From Hymenobacter glacialis (lineage in GTDB: Bacteria; Bacteroidota; Bacteroidia; Cytophagales; Hymenobacteraceae): DNA of 64,000 bases. Both the position numbers and the translations under genes were made by a program. The notes below the pieces were generated by a model that searched no databases, was not told where the DNA came from, and saw nothing but the letters and a program-made list of their open reading frames with translations. The stretch lies in the NCBI RefSeq assembly GCF_001816165.1, contig NZ_MDZC01000079.1:62001-126000 (forward strand). The letters are read 5' to 3'. Below, one piece after another: positions 8,155 to 17,280 of the stretch; position 1 is the stretch's first letter, and each line of letters opens with the position of its first letter.

Positions 8155-10116
8155 TTACTGGTAAAGGCCCGTGCCGGGCTGGCCCAGGCCAAAGTCGGTG
8201 AAAGTCACCGTCTCGCGGTTCGTCTCAAACAGGCGTATTCCGTTGGCGGCGGTAATGCCGCGCGGGTAGTAGCCCACCAGTATCTGGAAGGTGCGCAGGG
8301 CCGTGAACTCGTTGCGAAACCGCAGGCCCAGGCCAAACCCGGTGTAAGGCGAGCCCGAGAAGGGCGTGCCCCCGCGGGGGCGCTCACTCACCCAGGCGGC
8401 ATCGGCAAAGGCCACGCCCGCCAGCCGGAAGCCCAGCAGCGAGAGCGGCGTAAACAGCGTGGTTTCGTAGTTCACCACAAAGCGGCTGGTGGCCTGAATG
8501 GGCTGGCCCGGCGAAAAGCCCCGCAGGCCCCGCTCGTTGGTGATGCCCTGCAGGAACTCGCCCGGCCGGCGGTTGAGCCCCACGGTGGCCTTGCTGCCCA
8601 GGAAGTGCCGGTACTGCCAGTTGCCCCGGTTGTAGAGCTTGGTGAAGGAAGTAAGCTCGGTGGAGAGTATGCCCTGCTCCCAACGGCGCGAGGAGTTCAT
8701 CAGCTGATAGCCGCCCACGCCCACGGCCCCGTAGAGATAGCCGCTGCGCGTGCTGAAGCCCGCCGCCGCCAAGCGCACGTCCATGTAGCGGCGCGGCACC
8801 GCGCGGTTGAACTCGTAGCCGGCCGTGAAGCTGAGTAGCGTACCCGTGGGCACGTCTTCGGTACGGCCAAAGCCGAACAGGTACCGGTCCTTATAATAGC
8901 GGCGCACGGAGTAGCCCACCGTGCCCAGCACCGTGGTGCCGTTCTGGAAATCGGTAGCGGAAATGGGCACGCCCGGTTCGGGCTGCGGCACCGCGCGGTA
9001 GTTGGTATTGAACACCCGCCCCGAGACGATGATGCGGCCGGGGTTTTCGTAGCCCAGGTCGTAGGAGCGCAGCCGCAGGGCCCGGCCCACCCAGGCGTCC
9101 TGCACGGAGTAGCGCAGCGGGTAGTACACGTAGGGCTCGCCGGGTGCCGGGATTTGCAGGGCCACGTTTTGGTTGAAGGTATTGACACTTATGGAACCGG
9201 CGTAGCGGACGCTGGGCGAGTAGAAGTCGCGGCGCAGCGTGAGGCCGCCCCCGCGGTAGTTGTACTCGTTGCGGTAGCGGGCCTGGGCGAAGATGAAGTG
9301 CCGGAAGGGCGCCGTGTAACTGCCCTCGTACGCCCACTGCTGGGGCTCCTGGTCGGTGCCGCTCTTCAGGCCGCGGCCGTAGCGGTAGGAGTTTTTGAGC
9401 TGGTGGCCCAGGCCCAGAAAATTCTGGTCGCCGAGGGTGATGCGCCCCGCCGTGGCCGACCCCAGCTCGAACCCGCCGGAGGTGCTGAACACGTCGGTGG
9501 TGAGCACCTCAATGTCCACGCTGTCGCGCGTGGTGGTGGTTTCGTTCACCAGCACGCGGGCGTCGAGCAGCTCAGGCGTTTGGCGCAGCAGGCGTTCCGA
9601 CTCCGACAGTGCCTGGGGCTCCAGCGGCTGGCCGGGCCGGAACAGCAGCACCTGCCGCACCCGCGAGCGCGCCGTTTTGATGTGGAACGCGTTGCCCGAC
9701 TTATCCAGGAAAGAGCGCGGCACCTTGGTGGAGTCGGTGAGGCTATAGCCGAAGGCGTCCAGGGTGCGGATGTTCACGCGCCGCACTATTTTGAAATTGT
9801 GGGCGTCGAACTGCCGGTCCAGCAGCACGGCATCGAGGCCAGCGCGCTCTTCCTGGCGTTTGGTGAAGTTGAAGAGGGCCGAAACGGCCCGCCCGGCCAG
9901 GGTTTTGCGCCGCGAGTAGGCCTTCAGCCGGTTCAGCATCCGCTCCTCGTCGAAGCGCTGGCGCAGGGAGTCGGCCCGGTGGGGCAGAATTTCTCGGCTG
10001 GCCCGCAACGAGTCGGGCGGCACCGCCGAGCGCGGGTCGAACGCCTGCGCCTGCGCCGGCCGCACCCCCAGCCGGAGCAGCACCAGAACCAACAAAATAC
10101 AAAAGCGAAAGCTCAT
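8155..10116 (-). CDS. Omp85-superfamily outer-membrane protein (BamA/TamA-like)
   Basis: This is a 653-residue outer-membrane protein. ATG 10116 gives a signal peptide (MSFRFCILLVLVLLRLG to AQAQ); the earlier TTG at 10128 is less likely. Residues ~110-220 look POTRA-like (TARSRVRQVLLFRPGQPLEP, SERLLRQTPELLDARVLVNE). The rest is a long barrel rich in aromatic strands, typical of Omp85 proteins that insert or export beta-barrel proteins or lipids. It is too short and has too few POTRA domains to be BamA itself, so a TamA-like or strain-specific role is more probable. It is divergent from the radical-SAM gene. Confidence 0.8.
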   Translation of the reverse strand: MSFRFCILLVLVLLRLGVRPAQAQAFDPRSAVPPDSLRASREILPHRADSLRQRFDEERMLNRLKAYSRRKTLAGRAVSALFNFTKRQEERAGLDAVLLDRQFDAHNFKIVRRVNIRTLDAFGYSLTDSTKVPRSFLDKSGNAFHIKTARSRVRQVLLFRPGQPLEPQALSESERLLRQTPELLDARVLVNETTTTRDSVDIEVLTTDVFSTSGGFELGSATAGRITLGDQNFLGLGHQLKNSYRYGRGLKSGTDQEPQQWAYEGSYTAPFRHFIFAQARYRNEYNYRGGGLTLRRDFYSPSVRYAGSISVNTFNQNVALQIPAPGEPYVYYPLRYSVQDAWVGRALRLRSYDLGYENPGRIIVSGRVFNTNYRAVPQPEPGVPISATDFQNGTTVLGTVGYSVRRYYKDRYLFGFGRTEDVPTGTLLSFTAGYEFNRAVPRRYMDVRLAAAGFSTRSGYLYGAVGVGGYQLMNSSRRWEQGILSTELTSFTKLYNRGNWQYRHFLGSKATVGLNRRPGEFLQGITNERGLRGFSPGQPIQATSRFVVNYETTLFTPLSLLGFRLAGVAFADAAWVSERPRGGTPFSGSPYTGFGLGLRFRNEFTALRTFQILVGYYPRGITAANGIRLFETNRETVTFTDFGLGQPGTGLYQ

Positions 10117-10369
10117 AATGGGGCGCAACGCTGCAAATTACGAAAAGGAGCCTGCAGCCCATGCGCGCCTTTGCAAGCGCCCGCCAGCCCGCCAGGAACA
10201 GGCTCAGTCCCACGCCGGTGCAGAACAAGCTGACTTTGCTAAAGAACGGGAAATGACAGTCCGCTTATTTTTTGATAAAAAGAAACTATTACCAAAAAAA
10301 TTAGCTTAAGTAATAGCGCCTAATAGGCGGCTGTATATTACTTTTAAGCCCGAAAGCAAGCCACTTCGC

Positions 10370-11638
10370 ATGAACGAGCGCATTCAAGAGAAACTAAGCA
10401 TATTAGCTGATGCCGCAAAATACGATGCGTCGTGCAGCAGCAGCGGTGGCAAGCGCAAAAACGAGAGCAAAGGCCTGGGCAATGCCGAGGGCATGGGCAT
10501 CTGCCACAGCTACACCGAAGACGGCCGCTGCGTGAGCCTGCTGAAGATTCTGCTCACTAACCACTGCATTTTTGACTGCGCCTATTGCGTCTCGCGCCGC
10601 TCCAACGACGTGAAGCGTGCTGCCTTCACCGTGGACGAAGTGGTGGACCTGACCATCAACTTCTACCGTCGCAACTACATCGAAGGGCTGTTCCTGAGCT
10701 CCGGTATTTTCAGCAGCCCCGATTATACCATGGAGCGCCTCGTGCGCATCGTGAAGAAGCTGCGCACCGAGCACAATTTCAACGGCTACATCCATGTCAA
10801 AACCATTCCCGGCGCGAGCGAGGAGCTCATTGCCGAAGCTGGCCTGTACGCCGACCGTCTTAGCGTGAACATCGAGCTGCCTTCGGAGCTGGCCCTGACC
10901 ACGCTGGCCCCGGAGAAGAATTACCAGGAAATCCTGACGCCGATGGCCCAGATTCGGGACGGTATTATTCAGAATAAGGAGGAGAAGGCGCTGTTCAAGA
11001 AAGTGCCCGGTTTTGCCACGGCCGGCCAAAGTACGCAGCTCATCGTGGGCGCCAGCGGCGAAACCGACCTGGAAATCATCAAGCTCACCGACTCGCTGTA
11101 CACGGGCTACGGCCTGAAGCGGGTGTACTACTCCGGCTACATTCCCGTGACCGACGACGCCCGCCTGCCGCAGGTGACGCAGCCGCCCGTTATCCGGGAG
11201 CATCGCCTGTACCAGACTGATTGGTTGATGCGCTTCTACGGCTTCCAGGCCGACGAAATCCTCGACCCGGCCCACCCGCACCTCGACCTGGAAATTGACC
11301 CCAAGCTGGCCTGGGCCCTGCGCAACCGCCACGTGTTTCCGGTGGACGTGAACACGGCCGAGTACGAAATGATACTGCGCATTCCCGGCGTGGGGGCCCG
11401 CTCGGCCAAGCGCATTGTGGCCGCCCGCCGCTTTGCCTCACTCAACATGGAAACCCTGCGCCAGCTGGGCGTGGTGCTCAAGCGCGCCAAGTACTTCCTC
11501 ACCTGCCAGGGCGAGCACCGGGCCATCATCGGCGAGCTGAGCGAGCAGCAGGTTCGCCGCCAGATTCTGTTCGGGGGCGCTTCGGTGCGCTCGGCGCTGG
11601 TCACGCAGCAGCTGGATTTATTCGCTCAAGCCTCTTAA
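10370..11638 (+). CDS. Radical SAM protein, putative DNA modification/repair (TIGR03916-type)
   Basis: This 422-residue enzyme has the 4Fe-4S cluster motif CIFDCAYC (Cys66, Cys70, Cys73; CX3CX2C) that makes a 5'-deoxyadenosyl radical from SAM. Near the C-terminus LRIPGVGARSAKRIVAARRF is a helix-hairpin-helix, a non-specific DNA-binding element. This architecture matches the family annotated as a putative DNA modification/repair radical SAM protein, genetically linked to a DUF4130 protein with uracil-DNA-glycosylase connections. Its DUF4130 partner lies downstream at 12549. No substrate is established for the family. Confidence 0.92.
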   Translation: MNERIQEKLSILADAAKYDASCSSSGGKRKNESKGLGNAEGMGICHSYTEDGRCVSLLKILLTNHCIFDCAYCVSRRSNDVKRAAFTVDEVVDLTINFYRRNYIEGLFLSSGIFSSPDYTMERLVRIVKKLRTEHNFNGYIHVKTIPGASEELIAEAGLYADRLSVNIELPSELALTTLAPEKNYQEILTPMAQIRDGIIQNKEEKALFKKVPGFATAGQSTQLIVGASGETDLEIIKLTDSLYTGYGLKRVYYSGYIPVTDDARLPQVTQPPVIREHRLYQTDWLMRFYGFQADEILDPAHPHLDLEIDPKLAWALRNRHVFPVDVNTAEYEMILRIPGVGARSAKRIVAARRFASLNMETLRQLGVVLKRAKYFLTCQGEHRAIIGELSEQQVRRQILFGGASVRSALVTQQLDLFAQAS

Positions 11639-11646
11639 AAGCCGCC

Positions 11647-11916
11647 ATGAACTACGACGCTCACTTCCCGCAAGGCCGGCCCAAGGCACAAACCAGCAGC
11701 CTGGGCGGCGCGCAAAACGACATTTTATTCTCGGTTATGAAAATCATCCATCGCCAAAACGTGCCAATGCCTGTCGTCGCACCCTCTGACAAAGTCACGC
11801 GCCTCTCGTGCTGCTGCCGCATCAGCGAGCTGGTGCCGCTGGTGCGCCAGTTGCACGACGATGCCCGCGCCCGCGCTTTGGCCCAGATGAGCACGGAAAC
11901 GCAGCAGGCGGCATAA
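11647..11916 (+). CDS. Small hypothetical protein within the radical-SAM/DUF4130 locus
   Basis: An 89-residue frame starts ATG 11647, 8 bp after the radical-SAM stop, so translational coupling is plausible. Codon choice is GC-rich at third positions like its neighbours. The middle contains a cysteine triplet (TRLSCCCRISELVPLVRQL) and the C-terminal third is helical. An internal ATG at 11737 would give a 59-residue version. I recognise no family; the gene may be real but needs comparison with related genomes. Confidence 0.5.
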   Translation: MNYDAHFPQGRPKAQTSSLGGAQNDILFSVMKIIHRQNVPMPVVAPSDKVTRLSCCCRISELVPLVRQLHDDARARALAQMSTETQQAA

Positions 11917-11981
11917 GGGGCCGCCCGGCTGGTAGCCTTTCAGCAAAATCCAGGTGGATACCTTCGCTGAAAAAATGCTCT

Positions 11982-12497
11982 ATGGTTAGGCTTAGCCCTT
12001 TGCAACGGGAAGACGTTGCGCACTTCTATAAATGGATTGCCGACCCGGAGGTTATTGAGTTTTCGATGTCGGTTTTTCAGTCCATGAGCACGCCCCAGCA
12101 GGTAGATGCCTGGTTTGTGGCCACCTTGCAGGACGCAAAAAGCCTCAATTTGGGCATCTACGCCACGGATACTAACGAGCTGATTGGCTACGCCGGGCTG
12201 TCGGGCGTCTCCACTACCAATCAATCGGGTGAATACTTTATTCTGATTGGTGAAAAAGCCTTTTGGGGTAAGGGAATCGGCACTGCAGTAACCAAAGAAG
12301 TAGTAGCCATCGGCTTCACCACGCTCGGCCTCAACCGGATTATGCTCACCGTTTCGGAGCCGAACACGGGCGGCTTGAAAGCGTATGCTAAGGCTGGTTT
12401 TAGGGTGGAGGGCCGCCTGCGGCAGGCCTGCCTTCGGCGGGGTTCGTTCCACGATAAAATCGTGATGTCCATGTTGAAATCAGAATGGCAGCAGTGA
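11982..12497 (+). CDS. GNAT-family N-acetyltransferase (RimJ/RimL-like)
   Basis: This 171-residue protein starts MVRLSPLQREDVAHFYKWIA. It has the GNAT fold: an N-terminal substrate strand, the acetyl-CoA P-loop region EKAFWGKGIGTAVTKEVV (Q/RxxGxG/A-type), and the closing motif NTGGLKAYAKAGFRVEGRLR. Motif spacing fits the RimJ/RimL subgroup that acetylates protein N-termini or small amines. An upstream frame would extend it through non-conserved sequence to 11808, so ATG 11982 is preferred. It lies between the radical-SAM and DUF4130 genes; a shared function is possible but unproven. Confidence 0.88.
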   Translation: MVRLSPLQREDVAHFYKWIADPEVIEFSMSVFQSMSTPQQVDAWFVATLQDAKSLNLGIYATDTNELIGYAGLSGVSTTNQSGEYFILIGEKAFWGKGIGTAVTKEVVAIGFTTLGLNRIMLTVSEPNTGGLKAYAKAGFRVEGRLRQACLRRGSFHDKIVMSMLKSEWQQ

Positions 12498-12548
12498 TTT
12501 TTGCCGTAGTAAAATCCGGTTAGCCTCGCTTTATTACTTCAACTTTTA

Positions 12549-13496
12549 TTGCCCTTGCGACCCGTACGCCGCCCGCCTTCCGCCCCTGGTGTCACGCCCG
12601 CTCGCCGGGCTGGTGCCCCCGAGCTCACCGCGCCACCCCGCGACTATACCTACGATGGCACGTTTGAGGGCTTGCTCACGGTGATTTTTACGGTGTACGA
12701 CTGGCGGGCGGCGCCCAACAGCATTCAACCCGAGGCCACGGCCCAGACCGGCCTGTTTGCCCAGCCCGCCCACCGCGAAACCGACGAAGCCCTGGCCACC
12801 CGCGTGTGGGAAGGGCTGCTGAAGACGATGGATGCCGAGGCCCGCGCCCGTCTCTACCACGTGTTTCTGAGCGAAGACGCCGAGCGGGAGCTGCTCATTT
12901 TCCGGTACGTGGACCTGGCCCTGCGCTCCGGCCGCGATATTTCGGAGAACTATGCCAATGCCGACGTGCGCCGCATCCAGCGCCTGGCCCAGCAGATGTT
13001 CCGCGAGAAGCACCGCATGGAAGCCTTCGTGCGCTTCGAAAAAACCACCGACGAGCTGTTTCACGCCACCATCGAGCCCGACTTCGACGTGCTGCCGCTC
13101 ATCGCCGCGCACTTCACCAAGCGCTACGCCGACCAGCGCTGGCTGATTTACGACAGTCGCCGCCATTACGGCCTGTACTACGACCTGACCCGCACCGATG
13201 TGGTGCGCTTCGAACCAGATAAGCCGCAGAAGTCCTCCGACCTTTCCGCCACGGTGCTCGATGAGCGCGAGCCTCTGTTTAAGCTGCTCTGGCAGTCGTA
13301 TTTCGACCACGTGAACATCCCGGAGCGCAAGAACCTGAAGCTGCACCGCCGCCACATGCCCCTGCGCTACTGGAAATACCTGAGCGAGAAACAGCCACGC
13401 GAAGTGCGCTTCGAGCCCATCAAAAACAAGCAGGTGATTGTGGGCAAGGAAGTGTCGGCGGGCCTGAAACTATTGCCGCCGCCGGAACAACCCTAA
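12549..13496 (+). CDS. DUF4130 protein, radical-SAM-linked putative DNA repair factor (TIGR03915-type)
   Basis: This 315-residue protein has the DUF4130 opening YTYDGTFEGLLTVIFTVYD and typical later segments (REKHRMEAFVRFEK, YADQRWLIYDSRRHYGLYYD). No ATG is available before the conserved region, so TTG at 12549 or 12555 must be the start. In other bacteria this family is encoded beside, or fused to, a uracil-DNA-glycosylase-like domain and the radical-SAM protein. Here it ends without a fused glycosylase domain. It is predicted to work with the enzyme at 10370, despite two intervening genes. Confidence 0.88.
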   Translation: MPLRPVRRPPSAPGVTPARRAGAPELTAPPRDYTYDGTFEGLLTVIFTVYDWRAAPNSIQPEATAQTGLFAQPAHRETDEALATRVWEGLLKTMDAEARARLYHVFLSEDAERELLIFRYVDLALRSGRDISENYANADVRRIQRLAQQMFREKHRMEAFVRFEKTTDELFHATIEPDFDVLPLIAAHFTKRYADQRWLIYDSRRHYGLYYDLTRTDVVRFEPDKPQKSSDLSATVLDEREPLFKLLWQSYFDHVNIPERKNLKLHRRHMPLRYWKYLSEKQPREVRFEPIKNKQVIVGKEVSAGLKLLPPPEQP

Positions 13497-13501
13497 CTTT
13501 G
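13473..13501 (+). promoter_or_regulatory. Bacteroidota-type promoter for the dTDP-rhamnose reductase gene
   Basis: TTG (13473-13475), an 18-bp spacer and TAACTTTG (13494-13501) match the TTG-N18-20-TAnnTTTG primary-sigma consensus of Bacteroidota. The -33 element lies inside the last codons of the DUF4130 gene, and the ATG is 22 bp downstream of the -7 box. Confidence 0.6.
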
Positions 13502-13523
13502 GCGCTTCATTTAAGGCTTGGCA

Positions 13524-14387
13524 ATGCGTACGACACTGATTTTTGGGGCCTCCGGGCAATTGGGGCAGTGCCTGGCGCACGTAGCGCAGGAAAGAGGCAC
13601 GTCCGGCTTGGTGTTTCTGTCTGAGGCGCAGGGCAATATTCTTGACACGGAGGGTCTGGCAGCGCTTTTTGCCCAGCACCGCCCGGCCTATGCCATCAAC
13701 TGCGCCGCCTACACGGCCGTGGATAAGGCGGAAGATGAAGTAGAGCTGGCCCGCAAAATCAACCGCGACGGTGTGGAAAATCTGGCCCGCTTATGTGGCG
13801 ACTACGGTACCGTGCTCATTCAGATTTCCACTGATTTCGTGTTTGCCGGTAATGGTAACCTGCCGCTGCTCGAAACCGATGCCACCGAGCCCATCAGCGT
13901 GTACGGCCTCACCAAGCTGGAAGGCGAGCAGGTGATAGCGGCCCACACCGACCGGTTTTTCATCCTGCGCACCAGTTGGCTGTACTCTGAATACGCCAAT
14001 AACTTCGTGAAAACCATGCTGAAGTTTGGACGCGAGCGCGAGGAGCTGCGCGTTATCTGGGACCAGGTGGGTACGCCTACTTACGCCATCGATTTGGCGG
14101 GCTGCATCCTCACCATCATCGAAACCCAGAACCAGCAGTTTGGCCTCTACCATTACAGCAACGAAGGCCTCACGTCGTGGTACGATTTCGCGGTGGCCAT
14201 TTTCGAATTGGGCGGTCTGCCTACACGCACCGTGGCCATTCGCACGGCCGAATACCCCACCAAGGCCACCCGCCCCATGTATTCGGTGATGGACAAGACC
14301 AAGGCCAAAGCCCAGCTTGGCGTGGCCATTCCGCACTGGCAGGCAAGCCTGCGCACGTGCATGGAGCGGCTGGCTGCCGCGCAGTAG
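13524..14387 (+). CDS. rfbD: dTDP-4-dehydrorhamnose reductase
   Basis: This 287-residue SDR enzyme makes dTDP-L-rhamnose, the last step of the pathway for surface polysaccharide. The Rossmann motif is GASGQLGQ. The catalytic Tyr/Lys pair lies in YGLTKLEGE, and INCAAYTAVDKAEDE is a family signature. Start choice: ATG 13524, two codons after a TTG. It stands alone here without rfbA, B or C. It has its own promoter, and the convergent MFS gene ends 9 bp away. Confidence 0.93.
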   Translation: MRTTLIFGASGQLGQCLAHVAQERGTSGLVFLSEAQGNILDTEGLAALFAQHRPAYAINCAAYTAVDKAEDEVELARKINRDGVENLARLCGDYGTVLIQISTDFVFAGNGNLPLLETDATEPISVYGLTKLEGEQVIAAHTDRFFILRTSWLYSEYANNFVKTMLKFGREREELRVIWDQVGTPTYAIDLAGCILTIIETQNQQFGLYHYSNEGLTSWYDFAVAIFELGGLPTRTVAIRTAEYPTKATRPMYSVMDKTKAKAQLGVAIPHWQASLRTCMERLAAAQ

Positions 14388-14395
14388 CGGGGGGA

Positions 14396-15607
14396 CTATT
14401 CCCGGCCGTAAAACCGATTCGCGCAGTAGGCAAGCGCCACCAGGCCCAGGCCCACGGCGCACACGCCGGGCCACTGGAAATGGTCCCAGGCGAAGCCGCC
14501 CAGGAAGGAGCCGGCCGAAGCCCCGATGAAGCAGGCCGTCATGTACACGGTGTTGAGGCGGCTGCGTGCTTCGGGGAGCAGGCTGAACACGCGGGTCTGG
14601 TTGGAAATGTGGGCCATCTGCTGGCCCACGTCCACAATAAGTACGCCCACGATGAGGCCCGCCAGGTGGTAGCCGCCGAAGCCCAGCAGCAGGAAGCCGC
14701 CCAGAAACAGCAGAATGCCCAGCGTGAGGGCGTAGTCCGGCCCCTTGCGGTCGGCCGATTTGCCGGCGAAGGAAGCCGCGAAGGCCCCGGCCGCGCCCAC
14801 CAGGCCAAAGAGGCCGGCCGCGTCGCTGTGGTAATGGTAGGCGTCGCTTTCCAGAAAGAAGACCAGCGTGGTCCAGAACGCGCTGAAGCCCCCGAACAGG
14901 CAGGCCCCCACCAGCGCCGAGCGGCGCAGCACCGGCAGCTGCCGGGCCAGGGTGCCCAGGGAACGGAGCAGGCTGCCGTAGCTGCCCGCGTAGTGCGACT
15001 GGTTGCGCGGCAGCATCCGGGCCAGCACCAGGGTGAGCAGCACCATGAGCGCAGCCCCCACCCAGTACATGGCGCGCCAGCCGAAATGCAGCCCCACGTA
15101 GCCGCTGATGGTGCGCGAGAGCAGAATGCCAATCAGCAGCCCGCTCATCACCTTGCCCACTACCCGGCCCCGCTGCTCCTCCGAAGCCAGCGAGGCTGCC
15201 ATGGGAATCAGCAATTGAGGTACCGACGAGAACACCCCAGCCAGCAGGCTGGCCACTACCAGCAGCGCGAAGCTGGGCGCGTAAGCAGCCCCGGCCATGC
15301 AAACGGCGGCGCACAGCAGCAGCATCAGGGTGAGGCCCTTGCGTTCCCGTTTGTCGCCGAGGGGCACCACCAGCAGCAGGCCCAGCGTGTAACCCACCTG
15401 CGTCACGGTGGCCACCAAGCTCACGCGGCTCTCGGAAAGCCCAAACGTGCGGCCAATTTCGCCCAGCAGCGGCTGGTTGTAATAAAGGTTGGCCACCACC
15501 AGGCCGCAGGTGATGGCCATGAGCCAGACCAGGGCCTTGCTGAGCGGCGGCGATACCGCATGGATTGGTAGGGTGGGAAGACGCGTATCAAAAGCGGTAC
15601 TGGGCAT
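14396..15607 (-). CDS. Major facilitator superfamily transporter
   Basis: A twelve-helix inner-membrane permease of about 403 residues when started at ATG 15607 (MPSTAFDTRLPTL). The alternative TTG at 15652 would add 15 residues. MFS signatures include PLGDKRERKGLTLMLLL (the loop 2-3 GXXXDRXGR/K-type motif) and a central loop before GSLLRSLGTLARQLPV. It resembles drug/metabolite proton antiporters of the YgaY/NepI type, but the substrate cannot be read from sequence. Confidence 0.88.
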   Translation of the reverse strand: MPSTAFDTRLPTLPIHAVSPPLSKALVWLMAITCGLVVANLYYNQPLLGEIGRTFGLSESRVSLVATVTQVGYTLGLLLVVPLGDKRERKGLTLMLLLCAAVCMAGAAYAPSFALLVVASLLAGVFSSVPQLLIPMAASLASEEQRGRVVGKVMSGLLIGILLSRTISGYVGLHFGWRAMYWVGAALMVLLTLVLARMLPRNQSHYAGSYGSLLRSLGTLARQLPVLRRSALVGACLFGGFSAFWTTLVFFLESDAYHYHSDAAGLFGLVGAAGAFAASFAGKSADRKGPDYALTLGILLFLGGFLLLGFGGYHLAGLIVGVLIVDVGQQMAHISNQTRVFSLLPEARSRLNTVYMTACFIGASAGSFLGGFAWDHFQWPGVCAVGLGLVALAYCANRFYGRE

Positions 15608-15775
15608 GGAAGGAAACGGCGGCACGGTGGCCAGGGCACAAAGCCCCTTCAACAGCGTGATGCTGCCGATGGTTGCGCCCCGCGCAGCTTACTGCGACTC
15701 TGGATAACTGGGGCCGGCTGCACAGGGCCGCACGCACCCCGGCAACCCGCCTCATGTGCCTGCGTTCAACCATCC

Positions 15776-16297
15776 ATGAGCCGAGGATTTACCAAAGAGG
15801 ACGATGCCCAGACGCCGCCCATCATTCCGCCCCGCGCGGCGCTGCCGCCCGGCACGCCCAACTACGTGACGCCTCACGGCTTGGAGCTGCTGCGCGCCGA
15901 GCTTATCGCTCTGGAAGCCGAGCGCGCCCTGGCCGAAGCCAACCACGACAACGACACCGACCGCACCCACCAGCTGTCTTTCTGCAACGGCCGCATTGCC
16001 CTGCTTGCCGAGCGGCTGGGCAGCGCCAAACCCGTGGACCCCGCCGGGCAGCCGCCCAAGGAAGTGCGCTTTGGGGCCACCGTCACGCTGCGCACGGTAC
16101 GCGGCGGCAGGGTGGGGCAGGAGCGAACGTTCACCATTGTGGGGGTGGATGAAGCGGATATTACCGCCGGCAAAGTCGCCTTTGTGGCGCCCATTGCGCG
16201 GGCCGTGCAGGGCCAGAAGCTGAAAAAGCAAGTGCCGCTGAAGCTGGGGCCAACCGAGGAAATTGTGGAAATCACGGCCATCGAATACGCGGTGTAA
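15776..16297 (+). CDS. GreA/GreB-family transcription elongation factor
   Basis: This 173-residue protein has a GreB-like opening (MSRGFTKEDD, then NYVTPHGLELLRAELIALEA) and the C-terminal FKBP-like domain (RFGATVTLRT...ERTFTIVGVDEADITAGKVA). Gre factors bind the RNA polymerase secondary channel and stimulate cleavage of backtracked RNA. The N-terminal coiled coil looks short compared with classical GreA. A specialised regulator of the GreB subgroup is therefore possible. Its last codons form half of the palindrome shared with the convergent AraC gene. Confidence 0.85.
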   Translation: MSRGFTKEDDAQTPPIIPPRAALPPGTPNYVTPHGLELLRAELIALEAERALAEANHDNDTDRTHQLSFCNGRIALLAERLGSAKPVDPAGQPPKEVRFGATVTLRTVRGGRVGQERTFTIVGVDEADITAGKVAFVAPIARAVQGQKLKKQVPLKLGPTEEIVEITAIEYAV

Positions 16298-16323
16298 GAA
16301 CGCGCCGAGGCGCGTTCTTACAC
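16292..16323. terminator. Hairpin spanning both stop codons of convergent genes
   Basis: GTGTAAGAACGCG (16292-16304) and its exact inverse (16311-16323) flank a CCGAGG loop. The GTG TAA of the greB-like gene is in the left arm and the GTG TAA of the araC-like gene in the right arm, so one symmetric hairpin ends both genes. No T tract follows, so termination efficiency is uncertain. Confidence 0.65.
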
Positions 16324-17244
16324 CAGTTGCTTCCTATAGGCGCCTGGCGTCACGCCTTCGTGCTTCTTGAACAAAGCCTGGAAGTAGGAGAGGTTGTTGA
16401 ACCCCGCCCGCAGGCACACGTCGGCTACGCTGGCCAAGGGGTGGCGCAGCAGGCGCTTGGCCTCGCCCAGCCGCTCCCGGATGATGAACTCGACGGGTGT
16501 AATGCCGAACTCGCGCTTGAAGACGCGGAAGAACGTGGCCTTGCTCATGCAGGCCAGAGCGCTGAGTTTATCGATGGATAATTTCTCGGACAGGTGCTGC
16601 TTGATGTAGTCCACCACGGCCGCGAAACGGTGCGTGGTAACGTAGCGGGCGTAGTCGTGGAAAATGAGCTGGCGGGCCTGTGTCTGCATCAGGCGCACCA
16701 GCAATTCCTGCATGGTGAAGCCGGCCAGCACGTCCTTGTTGGCGTGGGATGTGCGCGACACGGCCACCAGCCGGCTCAGCGTGTCGGTCAGCTCGGGGGT
16801 GTTGGTGAGGTGGGCGTAGTCGGGCTGCTGCAGGGACCACGGCTGGTGGGCTTCGGCGCGGGGGTAGCGCTCGTTGAGCAGGTCCAGGGTGTGGCGGATG
16901 GTATCGGGCGCAATGGCCACGGCCAGGCACTGAGTGGGCTGGCAGAGGCAGGCCTCGGGGAAGTCAATTTCCATCAGCCCCTCTTTCTCCACCACCACCG
17001 ACTCGCCAGGGAGGTAGTCGAAGGCGGCGCGGCCGGGCAGGTGCATCACCTTTTTGCCGCGCAGCATGGTGGTCAGGGCCAAACCCTCGAGGCGCAGACG
17101 GACGCGGTGGGCGGCTTGGTGGGTTTCGAACACGTTCAGCTCAAAGCCATCGAGGGCGTACACGGTGCGGTTTTCGACGAGGCTGTGCAGGCGCTCGGGG
17201 GCGAGCGGGGCAATGGCAGCGGACAGGTGCAGGCGGGACGGCAT
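16318..17244 (-). CDS. AraC-family transcriptional regulator
   Basis: This 308-residue protein starts at MPSRLHLS (ATG 17244). The frame continues to an ATG at 17286, but that lies inside a palindromic repeat and is unlikely. Residues ~30-180 form an AraC_N-type domain and the last 100 a double helix-turn-helix ([40 protein letters not shown]), both well conserved. It is divergent from an acetaldehyde-type aldehyde dehydrogenase. AraC regulators commonly control these, so it probably activates the 17513 gene. Confidence 0.92.
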   Translation of the reverse strand: MPSRLHLSAAIAPLAPERLHSLVENRTVYALDGFELNVFETHQAAHRVRLRLEGLALTTMLRGKKVMHLPGRAAFDYLPGESVVVEKEGLMEIDFPEACLCQPTQCLAVAIAPDTIRHTLDLLNERYPRAEAHQPWSLQQPDYAHLTNTPELTDTLSRLVAVSRTSHANKDVLAGFTMQELLVRLMQTQARQLIFHDYARYVTTHRFAAVVDYIKQHLSEKLSIDKLSALACMSKATFFRVFKREFGITPVEFIIRERLGEAKRLLRHPLASVADVCLRAGFNNLSYFQALFKKHEGVTPGAYRKQLV

Positions 17245-17280
17245 GGGTGGGATGAGATTGGTGAACAAACGAAAGAAGAA

